Shown here: one piece after another, positions 1 to 7,200 of the stretch
How positions within the stretch are numbered: the first letter of the stretch is position 1
How the letters are laid out: every line of letters starts with the position of its first letter
DNA from: J061 sp003695725 [NCBI: Candidatus Schekmanbacteria bacterium]
Lineage (GTDB): Bacteria > Schekmanbacteria > GWA2-38-11
Reading direction: 5' to 3'
Assembly: GCA_003695725.1 (NCBI GenBank)
Contig: RFHX01000250.1
Location: forward strand, 1 to 11,114
DNA: 11,114 nt
Translations under genes and position numbers: made by a program
The notes under the pieces: model-generated
Told to the model about the DNA's origin: nothing
Database searches by the model: none
Seen by the model: only the letters and a program-made list of their open reading frames with translations

Positions 1-464
1 GGAAGAACTATTATGAACCTATTGTTTTTAACATAGAATTTGTTGTAATTTTTTGTGTAATCTTTTAATGATTCTCTTATCTTCTCCTTGAAAAAATCCA
101 AATTCATTCCCTGATTTAATGGAATCAAGGGCTTGAAGATTATTTTTTCACCTCTAACAGCAAATATATAGGAAACAGACTTGAATTTTTGAAAATACGC
201 TGATACAAATTTCAAATAATCATCATTGGAAGAAAAATCTACCCAGCCATTTCTATAAAGAACATTCATAAGTTCAATATTCCGGCTCAATGAAAAAAAA
301 TACTTCTCAATAGCGCGGGATACTTGCTCAGCAATTTGAAGTTTTTGCTCTCCATATCGTTCGACCAAATCCTTTTCCAATGACGATTGAAGCTTTATTG
401 AAAAGAAGAAAAAGGCGGGAATTATAATCAGAAAGAGAACAACAGGAACGATATTCTTCTTCAT
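1..464 (-). CDS. Membrane-anchored sensor protein, N-terminal part (partial, runs off the window)
   Basis: An open frame of 154 codons begins at 464 and stays open to the window edge. It starts MKKNIVPVVLFLIIIPAFFF, one strong membrane helix (about residues 4-23) behind a short Lys-rich cytoplasmic tip. About 130 polar, helix-rich residues follow, including an EQVSRAIEKYFFSLSRNIEL segment. A helix followed by a long amphipathic helix and a mixed alpha/beta region is the usual start of Cache-type periplasmic sensor domains in histidine kinases, chemoreceptors and diguanylate cyclases. The output domain is outside the window, so the class is not known. The start is supported by GAGG followed by an A-run ahead of the ATG; another ATG at 480 is out of frame. 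It lies 69 bp after the nonahaem gene on the same strand with no visible terminator between, so it may be co-transcribed and could regulate the respiratory genes, which is inference. Confidence 0.7.
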   Translation of the reverse strand, partial: MKKNIVPVVLFLIIIPAFFFFSIKLQSSLEKDLVERYGEQKLQIAEQVSRAIEKYFFSLSRNIELMNVLYRNGWVDFSSNDDYLKFVSAYFQKFKSVSYIFAVRGEKIIFKPLIPLNQGMNLDFFKEKIRESLKDYTKNYNKFYVKNNRFIIVL

Positions 465-496
465 TTTTTTTCCTCATCATCAGGATATGAAGAAGG

Positions 497-524
497 ATAT
501 GACCTTTTATGTCATTTTTGTCAA
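497..524 (-). promoter_or_regulatory. Weak candidate promoter for the sensor gene
   Basis: On the minus strand TTGACA (519-524) is followed after 16 nt by TCATAT (497-502), a perfect -35 with a poor -10 box. The spacer overlaps a small inverted repeat, TGAC-7 nt-GTCA (500-514). The spacer region between the two genes is AT-rich and has no GC-rich hairpin, so read-through from the upstream operon is equally possible. Confidence 0.25.
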
Positions 525-533
525 TATTTTTCT

Positions 534-1940
534 TTATCTTATGTCAGCACCGGGAACATCACTGCCGGTCAGATTCTTGTAGGAAAGTTGAAGAAGTTTG
601 ACTGCATAACCTGCATTATGAACACCGTGACTTTTGTCATTATTGACAAAAAGCCAGTTGAAGGCGGCTCTTTTTTCATTATCAGTGGCTGAAGATGAGA
701 ACTTGAAAAATGTGCGTCCAAAAGAATCAGTATCTTCAGTTACATTGCCGGATTCAAGTATTTTGCTTTTTAAAAGCGTTAATAATCCATCGACTTCTGA
801 TTGAATTCCTTCTGTGCTTCCATCACCGTCATAGTCTCCTCTTGCAGTCCTATCAAAAGAAGTCAGACCTGAGTGGCATTGTCCGCAGGCACTGAGAAGC
901 TCATTTCCATCATCATCTGAGACCATAAATGTATGGCTTCCAATGGTATTATGCCCATCTTCGCCACTTGAGGGCGTACTATATCCATGACAGGTCAAAC
1001 ATTTGTCTGCAAATGTTGAATGGAAAGAATTGTCAATTGTTTCACCAAAATCATAGCCGCCTGTACCAACCAAAAGCTGCGCTTGGTTATGTGCAGGCAC
1101 CTCTCCTGAATCCACTGCTTTGTCAACATCCTCAATCTGGTCATTATGGCAGGTAAAACATATTGCGGCATTCTCGGCAGCATATTTGACACCGCTTCCC
1201 GGAAGAGTCGCATTGCCGGTAGTTCTTAGTTGATATTTATTTTTGCTGCTGTGGGGATCATGACATCCCACACAGGTAATAGGATTTGACGCTCGCTTAA
1301 TGGACACTGATCCTTTGTAGTAAATTGCATCGACACTATGGCACTCGAGACAGCTGTCTTCTGACTCTTTGTGTCCCTTTAATGTCTTCAGAGATTTAGA
1401 ATGTTTGGAATTGACCCATTGGTCATATTGACCCTTCGACTGCGAACCGGAAATTGTTTTCGTATGACATTTGCCGCAAGTAGTTGCTTGTAAAGAAAGA
1501 AGAGTTTGCTTGAATTGAATCTTTCTTGCACTTGAGCGGCTTGTATAATGAGGAGAATAACGGCCTGCTGCTTTATGGCAGGATTCACAACCTACATTTT
1601 CTAATCCCTTTTCAGGATTCTCATCATATCCGCCATTTTTGATCTTTTTATCATAACCAGTTGTATGGCACTGCAAGCAGGTTTTATTATTTTTGCTTAT
1701 ATCAGAAAATGCTGAAGCATGTTTTGTTTTCTTCCATTCATCACCTTTACTTTCGTGGCAATGTTTACAGCGATTGCTTCCTATATATTTTCTACCCAAG
1801 TAGGGAGGACTTTTAACTTTAGTTTCATCTGAACTGCTTGTACTTCCGCCTCCTCCACCACCACAGGCGGTTAAGAAAAAAGTCGAACAAAGGAGCATTA
1901 AGAAAAATAATCTAACTGCAATAAATGTTTTTTTAATCAT
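534..1940 (-). CDS. Nonahaem c-type cytochrome lipoprotein, probably outer-membrane or surface
   Basis: The 468-residue protein has a lipoprotein signal peptide ending in the lipobox LTAC (lipidated Cys26) and a Gly/Ser-rich linker. There is no Asp at +2, which fits sorting to the outer membrane. Nine CxxCH motifs begin at residues 58, 88, 118, 155, 197, 223, 261, 314 and 352. The first region (YIGSNRCKHCHESKGDEW) resembles the cytochrome c554-type domain. The C-terminal helix with NWLFVNNDKSHGVHNAGYA resembles a conserved tail of NrfA/octahaem/OmcS-like multihaem cytochromes in which His of GVHN serves as a distal haem ligand. No CxxCK catalytic haem is present, so a nitrite reductase role is unlikely. 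It follows the dodecahaem gene by 11 bp and has a strong AGGTGA ribosome site. Likely the outermost electron carrier or a partner of the barrel; its terminal acceptor or donor cannot be read from the sequence. Confidence 0.88.
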   Translation of the reverse strand: MIKKTFIAVRLFFLMLLCSTFFLTACGGGGGGSTSSSDETKVKSPPYLGRKYIGSNRCKHCHESKGDEWKKTKHASAFSDISKNNKTCLQCHTTGYDKKIKNGGYDENPEKGLENVGCESCHKAAGRYSPHYTSRSSARKIQFKQTLLSLQATTCGKCHTKTISGSQSKGQYDQWVNSKHSKSLKTLKGHKESEDSCLECHSVDAIYYKGSVSIKRASNPITCVGCHDPHSSKNKYQLRTTGNATLPGSGVKYAAENAAICFTCHNDQIEDVDKAVDSGEVPAHNQAQLLVGTGGYDFGETIDNSFHSTFADKCLTCHGYSTPSSGEDGHNTIGSHTFMVSDDDGNELLSACGQCHSGLTSFDRTARGDYDGDGSTEGIQSEVDGLLTLLKSKILESGNVTEDTDSFGRTFFKFSSSATDNEKRAAFNWLFVNNDKSHGVHNAGYAVKLLQLSYKNLTGSDVPGADIR

Positions 1941-1951
1941 TTCACCTTTTT

Positions 1952-2875
1952 TTATTTAACAAGCTTTTTAAGATTTATAGTATGACAAACACCACAAAAA
2001 TCTTTCTTATGGCAAACAAGACAGGATCTTGCATTTCTCTTTGCCACTACTCTGTGATTCGGCACCCAATTAGGCTCAAAATGAGTTGTAGGTTTCTGCT
2101 GATGACAGCGACTGCAGAAATCTGCCTGATGGCATACAGCACATTTATCTCTATTCTGAGTTGCATATCTTCCATGTATATCCTGCTTCCATGACAAAGT
2201 ATGTGAAGAAGGTTTATTCTTCAAGTGACAGTCCTGACATTTGGATGTCTGATGGCAAAGAATACATTTTTTCTCATTTCCCTCAATCTTATTTCTATGA
2301 AGTGTCTTCCATGAAAGGTCATGGGAAATAGAAAGTTCATTATCGATTGGCTTTCTATTTTCCCGAATTTCTGAATGACATTTACTACAATTTGTCTCTT
2401 TTTCATTATGACATTCAAAACATTTCTCCATCTTTGGAATATCAGCAAAGGAAACTTTTTCACGGTTTATAATTTCAGGATGGCATTGTTCACATTCAGT
2501 TCCTCTATCTGTATGATTCTTGTGAGAAAAGATGAGATCTTTCGGCGCTAACTTGACAAACTTGACAAATACCTTTCTATCATCTCTCGTATGACATTTA
2601 TTACATTCTGTTGATTCAATCTTTCCTTCTTCTATGTCATGGCACTGAGAACATTCTTCATGGGTTGGAAGTTTCATTTTCTGTCCATTGACATCAGTCA
2701 TATGGCAATCACTGCACTCTGCCCCAACTTCACCATCAGGGTTGGTATGAAAGCTATGAGGGAAAATTAGTCCCGAATCTTCCTCATTGCAGGCAGAAAA
2801 AAAGCTAACGAAACACAGAAGCAGAATAGATAAGCAAAGAGCTGCAACACTGTATTTTTTCTTTTCCATCACCAT
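1952..2875 (-). CDS. Dodecahaem c-type cytochrome
   Basis: The 307-residue protein carries twelve CxxCH motifs (Cys at 54, 75, 91, 128, 152, 163, 204, 213, 245, 254, 285, 294), about one haem per 26 residues, and many spare His residues for bis-His ligation. The N-terminal half (36-167) has cytochrome c7/c3-like units such as FPHSFH and FSHKNH followed by CxxCH. Residues 184-298 are three tandem modules of about 40 residues, each His-x3/4-Trp, His, then CxxCH-x4-CxxCH. The signal sequence ends FFSAC at Cys29, a possible lipobox although Phe at -3 is atypical, so it may be a lipoprotein or simply membrane-anchored. Two close ATGs (2875 and 2869) are both possible; neither has a well-placed ribosome site. 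It sits 20 bp after the porin gene and 11 bp before the nonahaem gene, suggesting it is the periplasmic or in-barrel wire of a porin-cytochrome conduit, analogous in role to OmaB or MtrA but not clearly homologous. Confidence 0.87.
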   Translation of the reverse strand: MVMEKKKYSVAALCLSILLLCFVSFFSACNEEDSGLIFPHSFHTNPDGEVGAECSDCHMTDVNGQKMKLPTHEECSQCHDIEEGKIESTECNKCHTRDDRKVFVKFVKLAPKDLIFSHKNHTDRGTECEQCHPEIINREKVSFADIPKMEKCFECHNEKETNCSKCHSEIRENRKPIDNELSISHDLSWKTLHRNKIEGNEKKCILCHQTSKCQDCHLKNKPSSHTLSWKQDIHGRYATQNRDKCAVCHQADFCSRCHQQKPTTHFEPNWVPNHRVVAKRNARSCLVCHKKDFCGVCHTINLKKLVK

Positions 2876-2895
2876 AAAATTCTAAAATTCTCCGA

Positions 2896-4251
2896 CTAAA
2901 AGTTAAATTCAAGCTCTACTCTAACACCCTGCAAATAATCAAGTTTTGAGAAAGGAACTGCAAGCTCATCATCTTCTTCATAAGAGTATGCAACAAGATA
3001 ACTTATCCTCTTAGTAACTTCGCCTCTAATCTCTGTTGAAAAGCCATATGTCTGATAAACATTGCGGTTATAATCATAAAACCTATAAAATGTGCCTGCT
3101 GAAACTGAAATATTGTTGCCTAACATCTGTGAATATTGTCCTCTAACTTCATTCGATTCAGTCTCAAATCTCTTTGAACTTCTTTCATCCTTATAATGAC
3201 GCCATTCTACAAATATGTCGTTGCCTTCAAGCATTATATCCCTGCAATTCAAACCGGCAGTAAATTCAAGAAAATCTGAATTGTATTGATCGCCTTCATT
3301 ATTGTTCAAAAGGTCATGAATAGTTAAAGAAGCTTCCAAGGCAAATTTTTTAAAAAGGGGCTGGTTCCATAAAATCGATAATTCCTCATATGGATCCAAG
3401 TCACCGATATTCAAACGGGCAACATCATATCCTTCCTTTCCCCTGTTGGATGAAGATGTATAATCAAAATCATAGTCATCGGCATTACTGCCTCCCAACA
3501 ATCTAAAATATGAAATCTTTATATTCGATGATAATTTTGGGAAGAAATAATCAAATTCTGCGCTCACATTCCTTGGGTCGTTATTTATGAGTGCATATTT
3601 CAGTGATAGGTCAAGATTGCGCGTTACATTCTGATGAAAAGCAAAGTCGTAACTAAAATCAAGATACTTGACAAAGCGTGCTTCAAAGAGGGTTTTTTCA
3701 TTTATTGTCAAATCAAAGTTTCCACCCCAAATACCCTTTTTTCTCGGATGGTATCTGAGACTCACTCTTCGTCCGCCAAAGAGGGATAAGTTGAAAAGAT
3801 TGCTTTTATTGAAATCAATAGAGGCACCATCGAAATGTGCCAATTCTGCACCATAAAAATACTGTCTTCCTATCTTCGAATCAAATATGCCTAAAACATT
3901 TTTAAAATTAGCCCAAATACTATAAATATCTGAAATCCTATCATCACCGCTGTAAGTATCGCGCACATCACGAAAATAGTCCTTTATCCCTGTGCCATCT
4001 ATATCGCGCTCTATTCTTCCATTTGCATAGGTTTCAAGATTTTCTAGCCCATAACCTTCACTCTTAAAAGTAATGTATTGAAAAAAATCGTGGTCAACAT
4101 CGTTAGTCCTAATATCCTTGAATCGGGCTGAACGGAAATCATAGGCGCTTTTTAGATTGAGACTGAAGCTTTTGGCAAAACTCAGATACGGCAGAAGCGA
4201 AAAAGATAAAATTAAAGCAAAAATCAAATATATATTTTTTCTATTTAACAT
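2896..4251 (-). CDS. Outer-membrane beta-barrel, porin-like (candidate conduit barrel)
   Basis: The 451-residue protein has a classical signal peptide (MLNRKN, hydrophobic 7-25, cleavage after SFA at 26). It then consists of many short alternating polar/hydrophobic stretches rich in Tyr, Phe and Asn, separated by charged loops, and ends in ELEFNF with a terminal Phe. These are hallmarks of a BAM-assembled outer-membrane barrel. No CxxCH is present. A segment with IGRQYFYG (127-134) and HFDGASIDF (139-147) resembles a shared element of uncharacterised proteobacterial porins. It is much shorter than MtrB/PioB and nearer the size of the Geobacter OmbB-type barrels, but no family can be assigned with certainty. 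Position immediately before two large multihaem cytochromes suggests it houses or docks one of them across the outer membrane. An ordinary substrate porin is the alternative. No clear ribosome site is seen before ATG 4251. Confidence 0.8.
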   Translation of the reverse strand: MLNRKNIYLIFALILSFSLLPYLSFAKSFSLNLKSAYDFRSARFKDIRTNDVDHDFFQYITFKSEGYGLENLETYANGRIERDIDGTGIKDYFRDVRDTYSGDDRISDIYSIWANFKNVLGIFDSKIGRQYFYGAELAHFDGASIDFNKSNLFNLSLFGGRRVSLRYHPRKKGIWGGNFDLTINEKTLFEARFVKYLDFSYDFAFHQNVTRNLDLSLKYALINNDPRNVSAEFDYFFPKLSSNIKISYFRLLGGSNADDYDFDYTSSSNRGKEGYDVARLNIGDLDPYEELSILWNQPLFKKFALEASLTIHDLLNNNEGDQYNSDFLEFTAGLNCRDIMLEGNDIFVEWRHYKDERSSKRFETESNEVRGQYSQMLGNNISVSAGTFYRFYDYNRNVYQTYGFSTEIRGEVTKRISYLVAYSYEEDDELAVPFSKLDYLQGVRVELEFNF

Positions 4252-4288
4252 TTTTAACTGAACAAAAAAAATTTTGGAATTTTAATTT

Positions 4289-4318
4289 TTTATAAACTGA
4301 AAACTTTTTTATTGTAAA
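4289..4318 (-). promoter_or_regulatory. Candidate internal promoter ahead of the porin gene
   Basis: On the minus strand TTTACA (4313-4318) and TATAAA (4289-4294) are separated by 18 nt, each one base from the sigma-70 consensus, in the only long gap (97 bp) inside the gene run. The sequence here is very AT-rich, so a chance match is a real possibility. If active it would let the barrel and the two large cytochromes be expressed separately from the inner-membrane genes. Confidence 0.35.
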
Positions 4319-4348
4319 GAAAAAAAATAAGGCAGGCGAAAAAAGGGA

Positions 4349-5566
4349 CTAATGTTTCTTCAAATATTCAACAATATTTCTCAACTCATCAGCATTCATA
4401 AGAGGCCATGAAATTCCTTTTTCCTTCATCTTGTCTCTCATTTGAGGACCATGATTCCACATAGCCCACGCCATATAAATCGAAGAAACTTCTCTTCCGG
4501 GCAAAGGAATTTTTATCTTACCGCTTTCCGGTTTCTTCCCAACAGTATGGCAGATGACACATTTCTTTGCTTCAAATTGTTTCTTGCCCAGATAGGCATT
4601 ACCTCTTGGTTCAACATATTTCAAACTAAAAAGGTAAGCCATCAAATCAGACATCTCTTCTGCTGTAAACCCACGGCTTCCTCTGCCAATAGGTGCACCG
4701 CTTGCAATCATCTGCGGAGCATGATTCCACATCAAGCCTGCAAGCTGTGATATTGTACTGCTCTCTGCATCCTTTTCAATGAGACGGCGTGAAAGGTCGG
4801 GACCTGCCCCTCCGCCTCTTCCGAATATGCTGTGGCAATTGGCACACCCCTTCTTTCTAAATATACTCCTCCCCTTTGAAGGACTACCGGGGCTTAGATA
4901 CTCCTTTTCTGCACTGCCCGCTACTTCCTTTACATATGCCACAAGGTCAACCATTTCACTTCCTCTAAAAACAGGCCATCTAATTCCGGCATCTCTCATT
5001 GCACTTTTCATACCTGCGGCATGATTGAGCATCAAAGATGCCCATGCTATTGGACTCGAATACCGTCCCCAAGTAGTCAATTCAGGACCAATTCTTCCTC
5101 CTTTCCCTCTCAAAGTATGGCATTCTCCACATTTTTTTTCTCTAAAAACCTTTTCTCCCTTCGATGAATTGCCTATTTCTATGTTAGAGCGCATAAAAAC
5201 CAAAAAAGCAAAGATGTCTGACATCTCTTTCTGCGAAATACTTTCAGTTGCGGCTTTCTTCAATATTCTATGTTCCAGCATTATTGGAGCATGATTCCAC
5301 ATTCCTGCTGCAAGAGCACTAACTGAAATATCAGCTCGCCTTCCTCTAACTGTGCCCAACTCAGGACCTTCCTTTCCACCTTCACCCCAAACGGAATGGC
5401 AAGCGATACATCCCTTTGTATAAAAAGCATCCCATCCTGCTGAGGGTTCGCCTTTCAATATTACAGTTTCAGCATACAAAAGGGATGAGAAGGAAAGAAT
5501 GAGTAGAAATAAAAAAATCCTCAAACTTCTTTGTCCAATTTTCTTCTGCATTTTCATCTCTATCAT
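4349..5566 (-). CDS. Tetrahaem cytochrome made of four tandem monohaem class I-like domains
   Basis: Four CxxCH motifs (Cys53, 146, 241, 336) recur every 93-95 residues, each preceded by a G-x3-F-x3-KxC element and, in the first three, followed by a Gly-rich G-x-GPEL/GPDL segment typical of class I cytochrome c. Each domain also carries a variant of MWNHxPxM (at 89, 179, 279, 369), MLNHAAGM in the second. Its terminal Met (96, 186, 286, 376) or its His is a candidate second haem ligand. Each repeat ends in an amphipathic helix of the xSDxxAYL type. A signal peptide ends near LLYA (about 32), so the protein is periplasmic or membrane-anchored. Three in-frame ATGs lie at the start (5566, 5557, 5551); the third has AGAG at a suitable distance, making 5551 (MQKKIG) the most likely start. 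Nine bp separate it from the small membrane gene. Likely an electron shuttle between the inner-membrane complex and the outer-membrane cytochromes. Confidence 0.85.
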   Translation of the reverse strand: MIEMKMQKKIGQRSLRIFLFLLILSFSSLLYAETVILKGEPSAGWDAFYTKGCIACHSVWGEGGKEGPELGTVRGRRADISVSALAAGMWNHAPIMLEHRILKKAATESISQKEMSDIFAFLVFMRSNIEIGNSSKGEKVFREKKCGECHTLRGKGGRIGPELTTWGRYSSPIAWASLMLNHAAGMKSAMRDAGIRWPVFRGSEMVDLVAYVKEVAGSAEKEYLSPGSPSKGRSIFRKKGCANCHSIFGRGGGAGPDLSRRLIEKDAESSTISQLAGLMWNHAPQMIASGAPIGRGSRGFTAEEMSDLMAYLFSLKYVEPRGNAYLGKKQFEAKKCVICHTVGKKPESGKIKIPLPGREVSSIYMAWAMWNHGPQMRDKMKEKGISWPLMNADELRNIVEYLKKH

Positions 5567-5575
5567 AAATGAAAT

Positions 5576-5821
5576 TTATTCACTTTTATCTTTAGAAATG
5601 CCAAAATAGATAGTGCTTACGACAAGCCCCAAAATGATAAACAGGGGTATGGCTACCATTCCAATTATTTTAGCAAATGGCATTGCCGGGTCCTGCCACT
5701 CCTTTGCAAAAAAATAACCATTCAAGACAAAAGCTATTATCCCGCTTACAAAAAGCCACATAAAGATGAGTATCAAAAATTGGCATATCTTTGCGATTGT
5801 TTCTATCTTCTTATCATCCAT
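5576..5821 (-). CDS. Small two-helix membrane protein, unrecognised
   Basis: The 81-residue protein has two predicted membrane helices (about 11-36 and 51-74) linked by a short loop with NGYFFAKEWQDP, and charged ends (MDDKKIE and SKDKSE). It has no cysteine motif; its only Cys, at 13, lies in the first helix. A clear ribosome site AGAGGTG (5829-5835) sits 7 nt before the ATG, and the gene lies between the NrfD-like subunit (20 bp) and the tetrahaem cytochrome (9 bp), so it is very probably a real translated member of the operon. I do not recognise a family. By position it may be an accessory subunit stabilising the membrane complex, in the way alternative complex III has small membrane subunits, but this is inference only. 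Confidence 0.75.
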   Translation of the reverse strand: MDDKKIETIAKICQFLILIFMWLFVSGIIAFVLNGYFFAKEWQDPAMPFAKIIGMVAIPLFIILGLVVSTIYFGISKDKSE

Positions 5822-5828
5822 ACAAAAA

Positions 5829-5835
5829 CACCTCT
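5829..5835 (-). promoter_or_regulatory. Ribosome binding site of the 81-residue gene
   Basis: AGAGGTG on the minus strand, 7 nt ahead of ATG 5821. This is the main support that the short gene is translated. Confidence 0.65.
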
Positions 5836-5841
5836 AAAATG

Positions 5842-7197
5842 CTAACTTTTTGCTTCGCCTTTTTCAAAATGAGGCACATAGCTGTCAACCCTCTCTCTTA
5901 CTTCTTCGGCACCTTTTTCTCTTCCTTCCTTGATCTCCCAAATCGAAATCATTGGAAAAAATTTCGTGAAGAGCACATATAGAAGAAGAAAGACAGCAAA
6001 GGAGCCTGCAAGCTCTGAAAATTCTACCCAAGTAGGAAAGTACCACCCTCTATCATAGGGAAGACGAGGATTGACCAAAGTTGGAACTATAATACAAAAT
6101 CTCTCAAGCCACATACCAATAGTCACGGAAACAGAAGCGATTACTGTGCCTGTTATTGTTCTTGTTTTGCTGTTGCAAAGTATTGCAAAAGGGATAATGA
6201 AGCAGGTTAAAACCATTCCCCAAAAGGGAGCGGCATAACGGCCATTGAATTTCTCCCAAAAGACTGCCATATGGGAAGGTTCTGCGCCATAATAGGTTGT
6301 AAGATATTCACAAAAAGTAAAATAGAACCACAGAAGCGTCATAACAAGAAGAAGAATTCCCATATATTCAAAATGGATTTTTCTGAAATATGCCTCGAGA
6401 TTGAATGCCTTTCGCAGAATCGCCATTCCAATAATCAGCGCCGCAATGCCTGAAAAAATTGCTCCTGCAACAAAATAGGGACCAAATATCGTGCTGTGCC
6501 ACATTGGCTGTACTGTCATTGCAAAAACATAAGAAATAACAGTATGCACTGAAACGGCTATAGGTATAACAAGAATTGCCATTATAGATATCAGCCTTTC
6601 AAGAATCCGCCACTGTCTTTCAGTGCCCTTCCACCCCATTGCAAGAATGGTATAAAAAAGGCGGAATTTCTTCGTCTTATCCCGTATTATTGCAATATCA
6701 GGTATCAGTGGAATATAGAGATAAATAGAGCTTGCTGTAAGGTAGGTCGAAATACTCACAAAATCCCATATGAGCGGTGATTGAAATCTGCCGTAGATTA
6801 CGGGATTCATCAATCTGTCAGGACGTCCGAGGTCAACAATTACATTCCCAAGACCGATGAATAAGACCATTACCGTTATAACCTCTGCCGACCTTGTTAT
6901 CGCACGCCTCCACTCAGCCTGAGCGATTCTCAATATTGCTGAAATTAAGGTCCCTGCATGACTGATACCAATAAAAAATACGAAATTTGTAATATAAACG
7001 CCCCAAAATGTTGGACGGTTCATACCAGTAACACCAAGTCCCCACCTCAACTGGCAAATATAAGCAAAGGCAGCCCAAGCAATCACTGCAAGTAAAATTC
7101 CTACGGTTATATAAAAGCCCTTCCCCGTATTTATGACAGGTTCAAGAAGTATGTCATCAGGATCTTTAAATTTAGATTTCAAATTTTCTTCCGCCAT
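5842..7197 (-). CDS. NrfD/ActC/QrcD-type integral membrane quinone-interacting subunit
   Basis: The 451-residue polytopic protein (about ten hydrophobic segments) has the sequence style of the long NrfD branch seen in ActC, QrcD and HmcC. Examples are GVYITNFVFFIGISHAGTLI at 66-85, VDLGRPDRLMNP at 121-132, SVHTVISYVFAMTVQPMWHS at 216-235, and a late GMWLERF then PTWVEFSELAGSF. His80, Asp122 and Arg125 lie in the first two blocks, which in this family line the quinone pocket near the periplasmic face. It carries no haem or FeS centre and would pass electrons between (mena)quinone and the FeS subunit. The protein is longer than PsrC-type homologues, with a charged C-terminal tail (EGREKGAEEV). 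The gene starts 3 bp after the FeS gene with an AAGGTGA ribosome site inside the end of that gene, implying coupled translation. Confidence 0.9.
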   Translation of the reverse strand: MAEENLKSKFKDPDDILLEPVINTGKGFYITVGILLAVIAWAAFAYICQLRWGLGVTGMNRPTFWGVYITNFVFFIGISHAGTLISAILRIAQAEWRRAITRSAEVITVMVLFIGLGNVIVDLGRPDRLMNPVIYGRFQSPLIWDFVSISTYLTASSIYLYIPLIPDIAIIRDKTKKFRLFYTILAMGWKGTERQWRILERLISIMAILVIPIAVSVHTVISYVFAMTVQPMWHSTIFGPYFVAGAIFSGIAALIIGMAILRKAFNLEAYFRKIHFEYMGILLLVMTLLWFYFTFCEYLTTYYGAEPSHMAVFWEKFNGRYAAPFWGMVLTCFIIPFAILCNSKTRTITGTVIASVSVTIGMWLERFCIIVPTLVNPRLPYDRGWYFPTWVEFSELAGSFAVFLLLYVLFTKFFPMISIWEIKEGREKGAEEVRERVDSYVPHFEKGEAKS

Positions 7198-7200
7198 TGC

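Noticed and set aside
497-524. A classical FNR/CRP site in the gap before the sensor gene.
   Set aside because: The TGAC/GTCA arms have a 7-nt spacer and do not give the FNR or CRP consensus.
534-1940. Naming the nonahaem protein a nitrite reductase (NrfA) or OmcS.
   Set aside because: There is no CxxCK active-site haem, nine rather than five or six haems, and similarity is limited to a c554-like start and the C-terminal helix.
1952-4251. Calling the barrel and dodecahaem genes mtrB and mtrA.
   Set aside because: Barrel length and haem number do not match (MtrA has ten haems, MtrB is much longer); only the role is analogous.
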